64,000 bases of DNA from Alphaproteobacteria bacterium (GTDB taxonomy: Bacteria; Pseudomonadota; Alphaproteobacteria; Rhizobiales; Aestuariivirgaceae). Location of the stretch: the NCBI GenBank assembly GCA_020441605.1, contig JAGRLX010000135.1, positions 1-64,000 of the forward strand, given 5' to 3'. Position numbers and translations under genes: made by a program. The notes under the pieces were generated by a model. It ran no database searches and had not been told where the DNA came from. It saw only the letters and a list, made by a program, of their open reading frames with translations. Shown here in pieces: positions 56,598-64,000 of the stretch (its first letter is position 1; every line of letters begins with the position of its first letter).

Positions 56598-57729
56598 GCG
56601 TCGTGATTCACCATGGCAAACGGAGGATGTTTGCCATGCCGATTGCGTTGCGTGGGGATTATGATGCGACTCGGTTGCGTTCGATTGCGAGGAAGACGAA
56701 GGACGTGCCGCAGGCTCGGAGGCTCCTGGCGCTGGCGGCGATCTACGACGGGGCGACGCGGACGGAGGCAGCGAAGATCGGCGACGTGACGCTGCAGATT
56801 GTCCGCGATTGGGTAGTGACGTTCAACGCCACTGGGCCGGATGGCCTGATCAACCGCAAGGCGCCTGGCCAGCCCTCGCGCCGCAATGACGCCCAACGGG
56901 CGGCGATTGTGAAGATGATCGAGAGCGGGCCGATCCCGGCCGCCCACGGCGTCGTGCGCTGGCGCCTGGTCGAACTGTGCCAGTGGATCTGGGAGGAGTT
57001 CCGGATCATTGTCGCCAAGCAGACCCTAATCCGGGAGCTTCGGGCCATGGGCTTCCGCAAGCTCTCGGCAAGGCCGCGGCATCATGCTCAGGCCGAGGGC
57101 GCCATTGAGGATTTTAAAAAACATTCCCCGCGCGTCTGGAAGAGATCGCAGACAAGAAGGGCCTCGGCCGCGATCAGATAGAGATTTGGTTCGCCGACGA
57201 GGCCCGCATCGGTCAAAAGAACAAGATCACCAGGCGCTGGGCCAGGCGTGGCACGAGGCCCTCGGCACCGCCTCGACCTACATCTTCGGCGCCATCTGCC
57301 CCAGAGATGGAAAGGGTGCTGCCCTCGTCCTGCCCACCTGCAACACCGAAGCCATGAACCTGCACTTGGCTGAGATTGCAACAGAAGTCACACCAGGCCG
57401 CCATGCCGTTCTCCTCCTCGACCAGGCCGGTTGGCACCTGTCACATCACCTCACCGTGCCCGCCACCATCACTCTCATGCCGCTGCCGCCCAAGTGCCCC
57501 GAATTGAACCCGGTCGAGAACCCCTGGCAGTTCATGCGCGACACCTGGCTCTCCAACCGGGTCTTCACATTCTACGACAATCTGCTCGACCACTGCTGCC
57601 ATGCGTGGAACACCCTCGTCGACCAGCCGTGGCGCATCATGTCCATCCGGCTGCGTGACTGGATCCATCGGTTCTCATCAGCGAGATGTGGTATTAGCAA
57701 GCGGTAGTTCCCTGTAAAGCAAACGACGC
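56598..57729 (+). mobile_element. IS630-family insertion sequence, degenerate copy
   Basis: About 1.1 kb containing an IS630-type transposase in three frames. GCGTCGT at 56598-56604 and its reverse complement ACGACGC at 57723-57729 flank the transposase and might belong to the terminal inverted repeats, but the longer match is poor and the ends (and the expected TA duplication) cannot be fixed by eye. It sits between parB and the ribonucleotide reductase gene, where no intact host gene is present. Confidence 0.6.
56636..57707 (+). pseudogene. IS630-family transposase, frame-disrupted
   Basis: The N-terminal part (MPIALRGDYDATRLRSIARK, then helix-turn-helix ARRLLALAAIYDGATRTEAAKIG) reads in one frame to about 57118. 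The similarity then continues one frame back from an A6 run (57116-57121): PARLEEIADKKGLGRDQIE and WFADEARIGQKNKITRRW, with the first catalytic Asp. A second shift near 57265-57275 moves to a third frame with YIFGAICP, LLLDQAGWH (second Asp) and LNPVENPWQFMRD (Glu). The first shift could be programmed slippage. The second looks like a small deletion between CACC repeats and makes the gene non-functional. All three DDE residues survive but not in one protein. Confidence 0.82.
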
Positions 57730-57755
57730 GATCAGAATTGAATTCACAGTCGAAA

Positions 57756-60002
57756 TCAACTGCATTTGGAAAAACCGCAAGACAGGCAGGTGGCACATCC
57801 TTCCTGATTGACCAGACCAAAGCTACCGCAACGAGGACAAGACGTACCGCGTGACCCTCCACCAGACAGCCCAGTGATCCGCTCAGGACAGGACTTCCGA
57901 TCCATGAAACCGATCTCCACCATGTGCCTCTCAATTACTCCCCCGATCGCTGCCAAGAGGCTCGGAACATATCGACCCTCAAGCCAGTGCCCACCACGCG
58001 GGTCAAAAACGGCCTTCAACTCATCTACAACGAACGAAACATCTCCCCCCCGGCGGAACACTGCCGACACCATCCTCGTCAAGGCGACAGTCCATGCATA
58101 ATGCTCCATGTTCTTTGAATTGATGAAGATTTCAAAAGGACGCCGATGTCCCTCCTCCATCACATCATTCATCGTGATGTAAATCGCGTGGTCACTGTCG
58201 GGCCAGCGCAACTTGTAGGTAAAGCCCGGCAGAACGTCATCGCGATCTAGCGGCCGTCGTGAATCAGAGGTCGGCTGGCCAACACCTGAATTGTCAGTAG
58301 TCAAGACAGCGCCAGTGATCGCATTCGGCCTGAAGGTGGTGCAACCCTTCAACCCCAAATCATACGCCTGCTCATACACTGACTTGAAATCACTGAAGTC
58401 AATTGACGCCGCTACGTTGATGGTCTTCGAAATCGAACTGTCTACATGCTCCTGCAATGCTTGCTGCATGCGCAGGTGATCACCTGGACCAAGGTCATCC
58501 ACGGTCACAAAGCTATCCGGTAAGGGCACATCCGCCCCCCTCAACTCCTTCCAGAGTGCGACAGCAAAGTCGGTAACGCGCACTGTCCGAGAAGAACCGT
58601 CGGGCTGCAGAACCCTGCGCTCGTACCCAATGCTGAAAATCGGCTCAATACCGCTCGAAACATTCCCTGCGAGTAAAGAAATTGTTCCGGTTGGCGCGAT
58701 CGACGTCAACAAACCATTCCGAATGCCATGCCGCTTGATCGCAGCCCGCAGATTCCTAGATAAGCGCGAAACATGTCCGGATTTCCCATACTGGCTCGCA
58801 TCAAAGAGAGGAAACGCACCTTTCTCGCTAGCAAGCTCTACGCTCGCATCATACGCCGCCTCCTCTATCACCTGCATCCAGGCGCTCGCCACGCCGGCGG
58901 CACCCGCACTCCCATATCTTTGATCACACATCACGAGCGCATCCGCTAAACCCGTAATACCCAACCCAATCCTGCGCTTTCCGCGAGCCTCCTCGCGCTG
59001 CATTTCGAGAGGGTAGTTCGAAACATCAATCACATCATCGAGAAAACGAACCGCCGTCGCCACGGTTCTCTGCAAGGCCGGAATATCCAGCACAGCCTTC
59101 TCGGTAAATGGAGCCACCACGAACCGCGACAGATTCAGAGATCCCAGCAGGCAAGCACCGTAGGCTGGCAACGGCTGCTCGCCGCACGGGTTCGCACAGC
59201 TGATCGATTCACAATAGTTGAGATTATTTTCTCTGTTGATTCTGTCGATGAAAATAACCCCCGGCTCAGCACAATCGTAGGTCGATCGCATGATTTCCTG
59301 CCAAAGACCACGAGCGTTCACCTCTCGATATGTCTTCCCGTCGAAAACCAGCGGCCACAATTCATCTGCTTTGACAGCAGCCATAAATCTGTCCGTCACC
59401 AACACGGACACGTTAAAATTCCGGAGCCGAGAAGGATCCTGCTTGGCGCGCACAAAACTTTCAACATCCGGATGATCACATCGAATGGTGCCCATCATCG
59501 CACCCCGTCTCGCACCCGCGGACATTATTGTCCGGCACATGGCATCCCAGACATCCATAAAACTAAGCGGGCCTGAAGCATCCGCTCCAACGCCCCTCAC
59601 CGCGGCACCTTTCGGCCGCAGCGTTGAAAAATCATGTCCGATCCCACCGCCCTGCTGCATCGTCAAAGCAGCTTCCTTTAACCCATCAAAGATACCGCCG
59701 AGCGAATCTTCAATGTGACCCATCACAAAGCAACTAAATAGAGTTACTGTGCGCCCACTCCCTGCTCCCGCCAGAATTCGACCCGCAGGCAAGAACTTGA
59801 AGTCCCGCAAGATGTCGAAAAAGGCTTTGGCCCACACGTCCCTTTGTGACTCCTTCTCCGCGGCAGCGACAGCAGACGCCACACGCCACCAGGTATCATC
59901 CATCGTCTTGTCTATCGGAGAGCCAGCGGCGTCCTTCAGACGATATTTCATGTCCCAGATTTCGTGAGCTATCGCGATGAGATCTGAATTCAAAGGTCGC
60001 AT
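57756..60002 (-). CDS. nrdJ: Adenosylcobalamin-dependent ribonucleotide reductase (class II)
   Basis: A 748-residue class II reductase making deoxynucleotides without oxygen, using B12. Motifs: FLPAGRILAGAG, QQGGGIGHDFSTLRP, GARRGAMMGTI, the catalytic NPCGEQPLPAYGACLLGSLNLS (Asn, Cys, Glu), APTGTISLLAGNVSSGIEP, and a C-terminal zinc-ribbon tail CPRCG...CATCLSCGFSKC that can supply redox cysteines. It is the short form of the family, whereas rhizobial NrdJ is often over 1200 residues. The coding strand is rather G/T-rich, and it lies next to IS debris. A local insertion or rearrangement beside parB is therefore possible. Upstream lies an 8-bp inverted repeat. Confidence 0.95.
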   Translation of the reverse strand: MRPLNSDLIAIAHEIWDMKYRLKDAAGSPIDKTMDDTWWRVASAVAAAEKESQRDVWAKAFFDILRDFKFLPAGRILAGAGSGRTVTLFSCFVMGHIEDSLGGIFDGLKEAALTMQQGGGIGHDFSTLRPKGAAVRGVGADASGPLSFMDVWDAMCRTIMSAGARRGAMMGTIRCDHPDVESFVRAKQDPSRLRNFNVSVLVTDRFMAAVKADELWPLVFDGKTYREVNARGLWQEIMRSTYDCAEPGVIFIDRINRENNLNYCESISCANPCGEQPLPAYGACLLGSLNLSRFVVAPFTEKAVLDIPALQRTVATAVRFLDDVIDVSNYPLEMQREEARGKRRIGLGITGLADALVMCDQRYGSAGAAGVASAWMQVIEEAAYDASVELASEKGAFPLFDASQYGKSGHVSRLSRNLRAAIKRHGIRNGLLTSIAPTGTISLLAGNVSSGIEPIFSIGYERRVLQPDGSSRTVRVTDFAVALWKELRGADVPLPDSFVTVDDLGPGDHLRMQQALQEHVDSSISKTINVAASIDFSDFKSVYEQAYDLGLKGCTTFRPNAITGAVLTTDNSGVGQPTSDSRRPLDRDDVLPGFTYKLRWPDSDHAIYITMNDVMEEGHRRPFEIFINSKNMEHYAWTVALTRMVSAVFRRGGDVSFVVDELKAVFDPRGGHWLEGRYVPSLLAAIGGVIERHMVEIGFMDRKSCPERITGLSGGGSRGTSCPRCGSFGLVNQEGCATCLSCGFSKCS

Positions 60003-60028
60003 CCTCGATCATCCGTAACCGACATCGA

Positions 60029-60054
60029 GATCAACTCTAGCCCCTTAGTTGATC
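60029..60054. terminator. Inverted repeat between plsC and nrdJ
   Basis: GATCAACT (60029-60036) and AGTTGATC (60047-60054) form a perfect 8-bp inverted repeat with a 10-base loop in the 71-base gap between the plsC stop and the nrdJ start (both leftward). Without a T-run it could be a weak terminator for ftsEX-plsC or an operator for nrdJ. No NrdR box is recognisable. Confidence 0.4.
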
Positions 60055-60073
60055 GAAGTCGATCTACCGTTCA

Positions 60074-60808
60074 CTATTTGTCCCATACACTGTTCAATCT
60101 TCCCTCTCGCACCAATGCAGCCGTTGCTGTCTCAATCGCCGCTTCCAGCCGTTGCTGAAACGCTCGACGAGGGAGTCCCGCCTCTATAGGTGGAAGGAAC
60201 TCGATCACAATCGTGCCTGGATGGCGCAAGAACCGGCGACGAGGCCAAAACAGCCCTGAATTAAGCGCAAAGGGGACACATGACACGCCAAGCTTTCCAT
60301 ATAGGGCGGCAACTCCTGGCTTGTAGTCCGGTGGATCATCCGGGCCTCGCCGGGTACCCTCTGGCATGACTACGATCTGACGCCCATCCGCAATACGATC
60401 CTCTGCATCGTGGATCAGTTCTCGCAGGGCACTGGCGCCAGCATCACGCTCGACCGCAATCATCCTGAACTTGAAAATAAACCACCCGAAAAATGGAATG
60501 AGCGTCAACTCCCTTTTCAAGACCATAGCAGGGTCATCGAGCAGTGGCAGTATGGCAAAGGTCTCCCAGAACGACTGATGCTTGCCAGCCACAAGGCATG
60601 GACCGGAAGGAATATGCTCGCGCCCTCGCACTTCCATTCTGATCCCCGCGACCACCCTAAGCAGCCAAATGGATGTCCTGGCCCAAGCCTGCAAAGCGCG
60701 AATGGACCAACGCCGAGGCGTGAAAAAAAACTCAGCCCCCAAAACCAGAAACAGCGCAAGATTGACATAGAACAGGACGTTGAAAATAAGCGACCTGACA
60801 TATATCAC
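60074..60808 (-). CDS. plsC: 1-acyl-sn-glycerol-3-phosphate acyltransferase (PlsC family)
   Basis: A 244-residue membrane-associated acyltransferase that makes phosphatidic acid or, as OlsA-type enzymes do, acylates lyso-ornithine lipid. The N-terminal hydrophobic segment (IFNVLFYVNLALFLVLG) is followed by the catalytic block AGKHQSFWETF (His-X4-Glu variant, about residue 80), the substrate block FPEGTR-type VMPEGTRRG (about residue 145) and VPFALNSGLFWPR. The start is GTG 60808, overlapping the ftsX stop by four bases (GTGA). Coupling to ftsE-ftsX is a frequent alphaproteobacterial arrangement. Confidence 0.93.
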   Translation of the reverse strand: MIYVRSLIFNVLFYVNLALFLVLGAEFFFTPRRWSIRALQAWARTSIWLLRVVAGIRMEVRGREHIPSGPCLVAGKHQSFWETFAILPLLDDPAMVLKRELTLIPFFGWFIFKFRMIAVERDAGASALRELIHDAEDRIADGRQIVVMPEGTRRGPDDPPDYKPGVAALYGKLGVSCVPFALNSGLFWPRRRFLRHPGTIVIEFLPPIEAGLPRRAFQQRLEAAIETATAALVREGRLNSVWDK

Positions 60809-61713
60809 AACACCTCTCCCAACATCCTCATCAGTGTCATGCGAGACGTCACCACACTGATAAATGTAGCCACTACGGGCACCGACAAGAGTGCTCCATA
60901 ATTCCATATTGCAATCTCAGGCGACGCAAGGAGAAGGTGCCGACTTGCGTCCGAAACCCCCCCCCCATCTCCCGACCCGGTCAAGGAAAGCAAGAAGAAG
61001 GTCGCTATACCGAGCGCCACTCCCATCAGGCCGGCCGCAAAGCCGGTACGGAGAAATCGGACGTCAATCTGTCGTGCAACATAGCCATCTCTTGCACCAA
61101 CAAGGTGAAGCAAATCGACAACCGGCCGATTTGCCTGCAGTACTGCACGCGTCCCAAATATCACGATTGCTATAGCCGACAGGCAGATCAACGCGAGTAC
61201 GGTGTACGAAAGAATCGAAAGCGCGCGCGCCATTCGCGTCAATTCCGCCTGCCACCGTCGGTGGGTATCCAAACTCGCACCCTTGATGCTCGCAAGGTCC
61301 GCCGCCAGCGCCTCCAGATCAGGAGGAGACTGCTCGTCCAGCACTACCCGGATAAGCCGAGGAACGGGGAGATCGTCGAGATTGCTTTTCCCTAACCAGG
61401 GCTCCAGCAGCCGAACCGCATCCGCCCGCTCGAGGACCTGCACATCCGTGATACCCGGAAAGCGGCGGATAATTGCCTCCGCTGCCTCAAGCTCACCCCG
61501 AACATCTACACCTTGGCGTTGTCGCACTTGAACAGTCACCTCGCGCGAAAGCCCCCCGGTCCAACTGCTTATCGCCTCATCGATCAGAATCAGGGCACCG
61601 ATGGCCAAGCACGCAAGGTAGCACATCACCGTCATCGCCACTGTCAAAGACCGTAGCGCGCCGGCATTGGCTGGAATGATCGGCCCAGGCTTATGTGGCA
61701 AAGCCGTCCTCAT
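60805..61713 (-). CDS. ftsX: Cell-division permease FtsX
   Basis: The membrane partner of FtsE, 302 residues. A cytoplasmic N-terminus leads to TM1 (TVAMTVMCYLACLAIGALIL, about 24-43), a periplasmic domain with VTVQVRQRQGVDVRGELEAAEAIIR and the FtsX fold, and three C-terminal helices (about 170-195, 215-240, 265-290). FtsEX transmits ATP hydrolysis to peptidoglycan hydrolases at the septum. The coding strand contains a G10 run (plus-strand C10 at 60957-60966) encoding DGGGV in the loop before the last helix, a possible slippage site. It overlaps ftsE as ATGA. Confidence 0.92.
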   Translation of the reverse strand: MRTALPHKPGPIIPANAGALRSLTVAMTVMCYLACLAIGALILIDEAISSWTGGLSREVTVQVRQRQGVDVRGELEAAEAIIRRFPGITDVQVLERADAVRLLEPWLGKSNLDDLPVPRLIRVVLDEQSPPDLEALAADLASIKGASLDTHRRWQAELTRMARALSILSYTVLALICLSAIAIVIFGTRAVLQANRPVVDLLHLVGARDGYVARQIDVRFLRTGFAAGLMGVALGIATFFLLSLTGSGDGGGVSDASRHLLLASPEIAIWNYGALLSVPVVATFISVVTSRMTLMRMLGEVL

Positions 61714-62366
61714 GTCAGCCTCAATCGGCCCCGCTCCAAATGATAAACGGGTACGCGCGCCCGTTCTACGAGCCCAAGGTCGTGGGTGGCGATCAACACC
61801 GTTGTCCCCAGACGATTGAGCTCGACAAACAAATGCAGCAAGCGATTGGCCAGCACTGGATCCACATTCCCTGTTGGCTCATCGGCAACCAGCAGCTCCG
61901 GCTTGCCGATCACCGCGCGGGCGATGGCCGCCCGTTGCTTCTCGCCGCCCGACAATACGGGTGGATAGGCTCGGGCCTGCTCAGCTAGCCCGACCCAGCT
62001 CAACAGGTCGTTCACATCGGTCCGGTACTGGGACTCGCTTTGGCCGGCCACGCGCAAGGGCAACGCGACATTATCGAAGGTCGTCAAGTGATCGAGAAGG
62101 CGGAACTCCTGAAACACGACCCCAATCCGGCGGCGGATGGCCGGCAAGCGTGCCCTTTTTATCGCAGCGACACTCTCTCCAAACAGCCGTACTGAACCCC
62201 GTGTCGGCTTGAGGGTCAGAAACAAGAGCTTCAAGAGCGATGACTTCCCTGCGCCAGATGGACCTGTCAAAAAACAGAACTCACCGGTGTCCATATGAAA
62301 GTTGACATCTCTCAAGATTTCAGGTCCGTGGCCATAGCGCAGACCCACACTATCAAGCGTTAGCAC
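61710..62366 (-). CDS. ftsE: Cell-division ATP-binding protein FtsE
   Basis: An ABC ATPase of 218 residues with Walker A LTGPSGAGKSSLLKLL (about residue 34), Q-loop VVFQEFRLLDHLTTFDNVALPL, signature LSGGEKQRAAIARAV, Walker B LLVADEPTGNVD and H-loop THDLGL. The start is GTG 62366. It is the first gene of the leftward ftsE-ftsX-plsC operon. The divergent zinc-ribbon gene begins 131 bases away. Confidence 0.97.
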   Translation of the reverse strand: MLTLDSVGLRYGHGPEILRDVNFHMDTGEFCFLTGPSGAGKSSLLKLLFLTLKPTRGSVRLFGESVAAIKRARLPAIRRRIGVVFQEFRLLDHLTTFDNVALPLRVAGQSESQYRTDVNDLLSWVGLAEQARAYPPVLSGGEKQRAAIARAVIGKPELLVADEPTGNVDPVLANRLLHLFVELNRLGTTVLIATHDLGLVERARVPVYHLERGRLRLT

Positions 62367-62497
62367 AGCATGACTTCCCCTCGCCGCGACGACAGTTCAG
62401 CATACCCGCCGTTAACGGAACATTAACCGTGATTGCTGTTAGCCTATCCCGGCAAAGATATGGCATCCAGATCAATCATCACAGTACAACTCCGTAC

Positions 62498-63208
62498 ATG
62501 ATCATCACCTGTCCGTCCTGCAGTACAAGGTATGACCTCCCCGGTTCCCGGCTGGGCGTCGATGCGACAATGATCAAATGTGCTGCATGTGGCTATGGCT
62601 GGTTGGAGGGCAAGGCCACTGAAATCACCACGACACCCAACATCCCGACGCCGGCCTCTATCAATGGTGCCTACGAGCCTGACTCTGAAATCCGGCGCTT
62701 GGTGAACGCCACGCGGGAAGCGCAAGAAGTTTTTGCAGTTCAACGCACGGCAAGACTACGGCGCATGGCTGCCTGGTATAGTTTGGGTGTTGCAGTCATC
62801 CTGCCTATCGCGTTTGCATTCGTGTCGCCCGAAACTGTCGTGAAAATCGCCCCTGCGGCCATCAAGGCCTACGCGGCATTGGGCCATACCGTCAATATTT
62901 ATGGTCTCGACCTCCGCAGCATAGAGATGCAACATATGCTGGTCGACGGCACACGGATTCTGGCCGTCAAGGGGGAAATTGCAAACACATCGGGACAGGA
63001 ACGTAAGATTCCGTGGCTTCGATTCGGCCTGAACAACGACGAAGGCTCGGAAGTCTATAGTTGGACGCTCGACGCTGGCGCCCGCCCCTTGAAATCCGGA
63101 GAGATCACCAATTTCGTAACCCGCGTTGCCTCTCCACCGGAAACTGCCAAAGACCTGCAAATTCGCTTTGCCCATGCAAACGAAATCGGCTCAAATACCC
63201 AACCATGA
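62498..63208 (+). CDS. MJ0042-type zinc-ribbon / DUF3426 membrane protein
   Basis: A 236-residue protein. The N-terminal zinc ribbon is MIITCPSCSTRYDLP ... IKCAACGYGW (CxxC-X~21-CxxC, residues 5-33). A linker follows, then one membrane helix (WYSLGVAVILPIAFAFV, about 92-108) and a periplasmic DUF3426 domain with VDGTRILAVKGEIANTSGQERKIP and TNFVTRVASPP. Function is unknown. Alphaproteobacterial members are usually found beside ftsEX and hpt, as here. The start is ATG 62498 because the zinc ribbon begins there. Its stop overlaps hpt as ATGA. Confidence 0.9.
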   Translation: MIITCPSCSTRYDLPGSRLGVDATMIKCAACGYGWLEGKATEITTTPNIPTPASINGAYEPDSEIRRLVNATREAQEVFAVQRTARLRRMAAWYSLGVAVILPIAFAFVSPETVVKIAPAAIKAYAALGHTVNIYGLDLRSIEMQHMLVDGTRILAVKGEIANTSGQERKIPWLRFGLNNDEGSEVYSWTLDAGARPLKSGEITNFVTRVASPPETAKDLQIRFAHANEIGSNTQP

Positions 63209-63762
63209 GCGAACATGTCATCGAAGGTCATCGAATCGGCGTTCTCTTTTCAGAAGCCGAAATAGCAGAGCGCATCGGCCAACTCGCACGCAGCATAGCA
63301 GCGTGCAAGCCGAGGAAGTTGCTCGTAGTGCCTGTCCTAAAAGGAAGTTTTGTTTTTGCTGCCGATCTTATCCGCGCCATGCACCATGCTGGACTCTCTC
63401 CCGAAGTGGACTTCATGATTCTGTCCAGCTATCGGTCCGGCACGCGGTCGTCGGGCCACGTACAAGTTCTAAGAGACATCGAGTCCCCGGTTGAAGGGCG
63501 CGACATACTCCTTGTCGATGATATTCTGGAATCCGGTCGTACCATTGCGTTTGCCAAGGACCTACTGACCGCTCGGGGTGCTTCAAAAGTTCATACAGCG
63601 GTGCTGTTGAACAAGCCCGGGCATTTGGCCGCGAACATTGCAGCCGACTTTCAGTGCTTCGAATGTCCCGACAAGTTTGTCGTTGGCTACGGCATGGATA
63701 TGGCTCATCAATTCCGAGAGTTACCATATGTGGGACACGTCCTTGGCCCTGCTAGTGAATGA
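63205..63762 (+). CDS. hpt: Hypoxanthine phosphoribosyltransferase
   Basis: A 185-residue purine-salvage enzyme with the PRPP-binding signature DILLVDDILESGRTI (about residues 103-117), the flexible loop with SYRSGTRSSG, the PPi loop VLKGSFVFAADLIRAM and the C-terminal DKFVVGYGMDM. Start at ATG 63205 (ATGA overlap with the zinc-ribbon gene). A longer reading from 63061 is a shadow. The last 11 bases overlap the small convergent membrane-protein gene. Confidence 0.96.
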   Translation: MSEHVIEGHRIGVLFSEAEIAERIGQLARSIAACKPRKLLVVPVLKGSFVFAADLIRAMHHAGLSPEVDFMILSSYRSGTRSSGHVQVLRDIESPVEGRDILLVDDILESGRTIAFAKDLLTARGASKVHTAVLLNKPGHLAANIAADFQCFECPDKFVVGYGMDMAHQFRELPYVGHVLGPASE

Positions 63763-63952
63763 GTGTCCCCACCACAAAGCCAAGGCTTGCCATTGCTGAT
63801 CCCATAATGAATCCGCCAAACACCGCGAAGAACAAGCTGTTCGGCTGACAGTCGCTCCGTTGCCGGCGAATTTCAAATAGGGCCCTCAAGGCAATTACCT
63901 CGAGGTGATCCCTCGGCATGTCCCTGAGCCTTGATATGGAATCGGCATTCAT
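63752..63952 (-). CDS. Small single-span membrane protein, unknown
   Basis: A 66-residue protein from ATG 63952 (a TTG at 63958 would add two residues), with AGGAG about ten bases upstream. An N-terminal charged helix (DSISRLRDMPRDHLEVIALRALFEIRRQRSD) precedes one membrane helix (LFFAVFGGFIMGSAMASLGFVVGTLI, about residues 41-66, written in the family-neutral sense). I recognise no family. Charge-then-helix layout and a Shine-Dalgarno support it being real, but it is short and partly antisense to hpt. Confidence 0.5.
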   Translation of the reverse strand: MNADSISRLRDMPRDHLEVIALRALFEIRRQRSDCQPNSLFFAVFGGFIMGSAMASLGFVVGTLIH

Positions 63953-64000
63953 CTTCAAGCAACTCCTGCATTCTCAGTTGCTCGCACCGCAAGAAGTGTG

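Noticed and set aside
1..64000. CRISPR arrays, tRNA or rRNA genes, riboswitches
   Set aside because: No regularly spaced repeats, cloverleaf sequences or conserved riboswitch cores were seen on either strand by reading. A dedicated search (tRNAscan, Infernal) would be needed to exclude small RNAs.

Overview
The window is a gene-dense, high-GC stretch of an alphaproteobacterial chromosome, most likely Hyphomicrobiales (Rhizobiales). The evidence is gene content and order: hisB-DUF2628-hisHAFE-coaA next to hslVU; xre-smr-mltA-tim44 / fxsA-secB / dnaQ-coaE-aroE-maf-PPDK regulator / hemE-hemJ-rho-mnmE-mnmG-rsmG-parA-parB; an Irr-type Fur regulator divergent from fabA-fabB-fabI; an OlsB-type ornithine lipid acyltransferase; and a TTAA-N7-TTAA CtrA-type site beside hemE.

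Layout. 1-0.99 kb: the 3' part of aspartase. 1.06-5.35 kb: a leftward, tightly coupled PTS-dependent dihydroxyacetone kinase operon (dhaL-dhaM-HPr-EI-unknown gene-dhaK). It diverges from a TIM-barrel 'PEP hydrolase' family gene across a control region with a 14-bp perfect inverted repeat. 6.4-13.5 kb: a ComM-type AAA ATPase, an orphan hybrid histidine kinase, olsB (apparently with a CTG start) and a malic enzyme-PTA fusion. 13.7-25.7 kb: mutS-glnD-murJ and ubiE-ubiB-coaBC-dut-thiF. 25.7-34 kb: fatty acid genes, Irr, an Ada-like repair protein, endonuclease III, a CysZ/EI24 membrane protein, an adenosine-kinase-like sugar kinase and coaA. 34-39.5 kb: histidine biosynthesis and the HslVU protease. 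39.5-56.1 kb: the replication-origin neighbourhood, with cell-envelope, SecB, CoA and shikimate genes on the left and haem, Rho, tRNA-modification and ParAB genes on the right. 56.15-57.75 kb: IS630-family debris. 57.75-63.95 kb: a B12-dependent ribonucleotide reductase, plsC-ftsX-ftsE, a zinc-ribbon membrane protein, hpt and a small membrane protein.

The most informative non-coding signals are (i) a candidate chromosomal origin at the hemE/PPDK-regulator junction: three ATCCACA DnaA-box cores spaced by two helical turns, a palindromic CtrA-type box and GANTC sites; (ii) two 15/16 parS centromere sites, one between mnmE and mnmG and one inside the rsmG coding sequence, just upstream of parAB; and (iii) the dhaL/TIM-barrel operator. 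Most convergent gene pairs overlap at their 3' ends, and most co-directional neighbours overlap by 1-4 bases, so the region is unusually compact. No tRNA, rRNA or CRISPR array was found.
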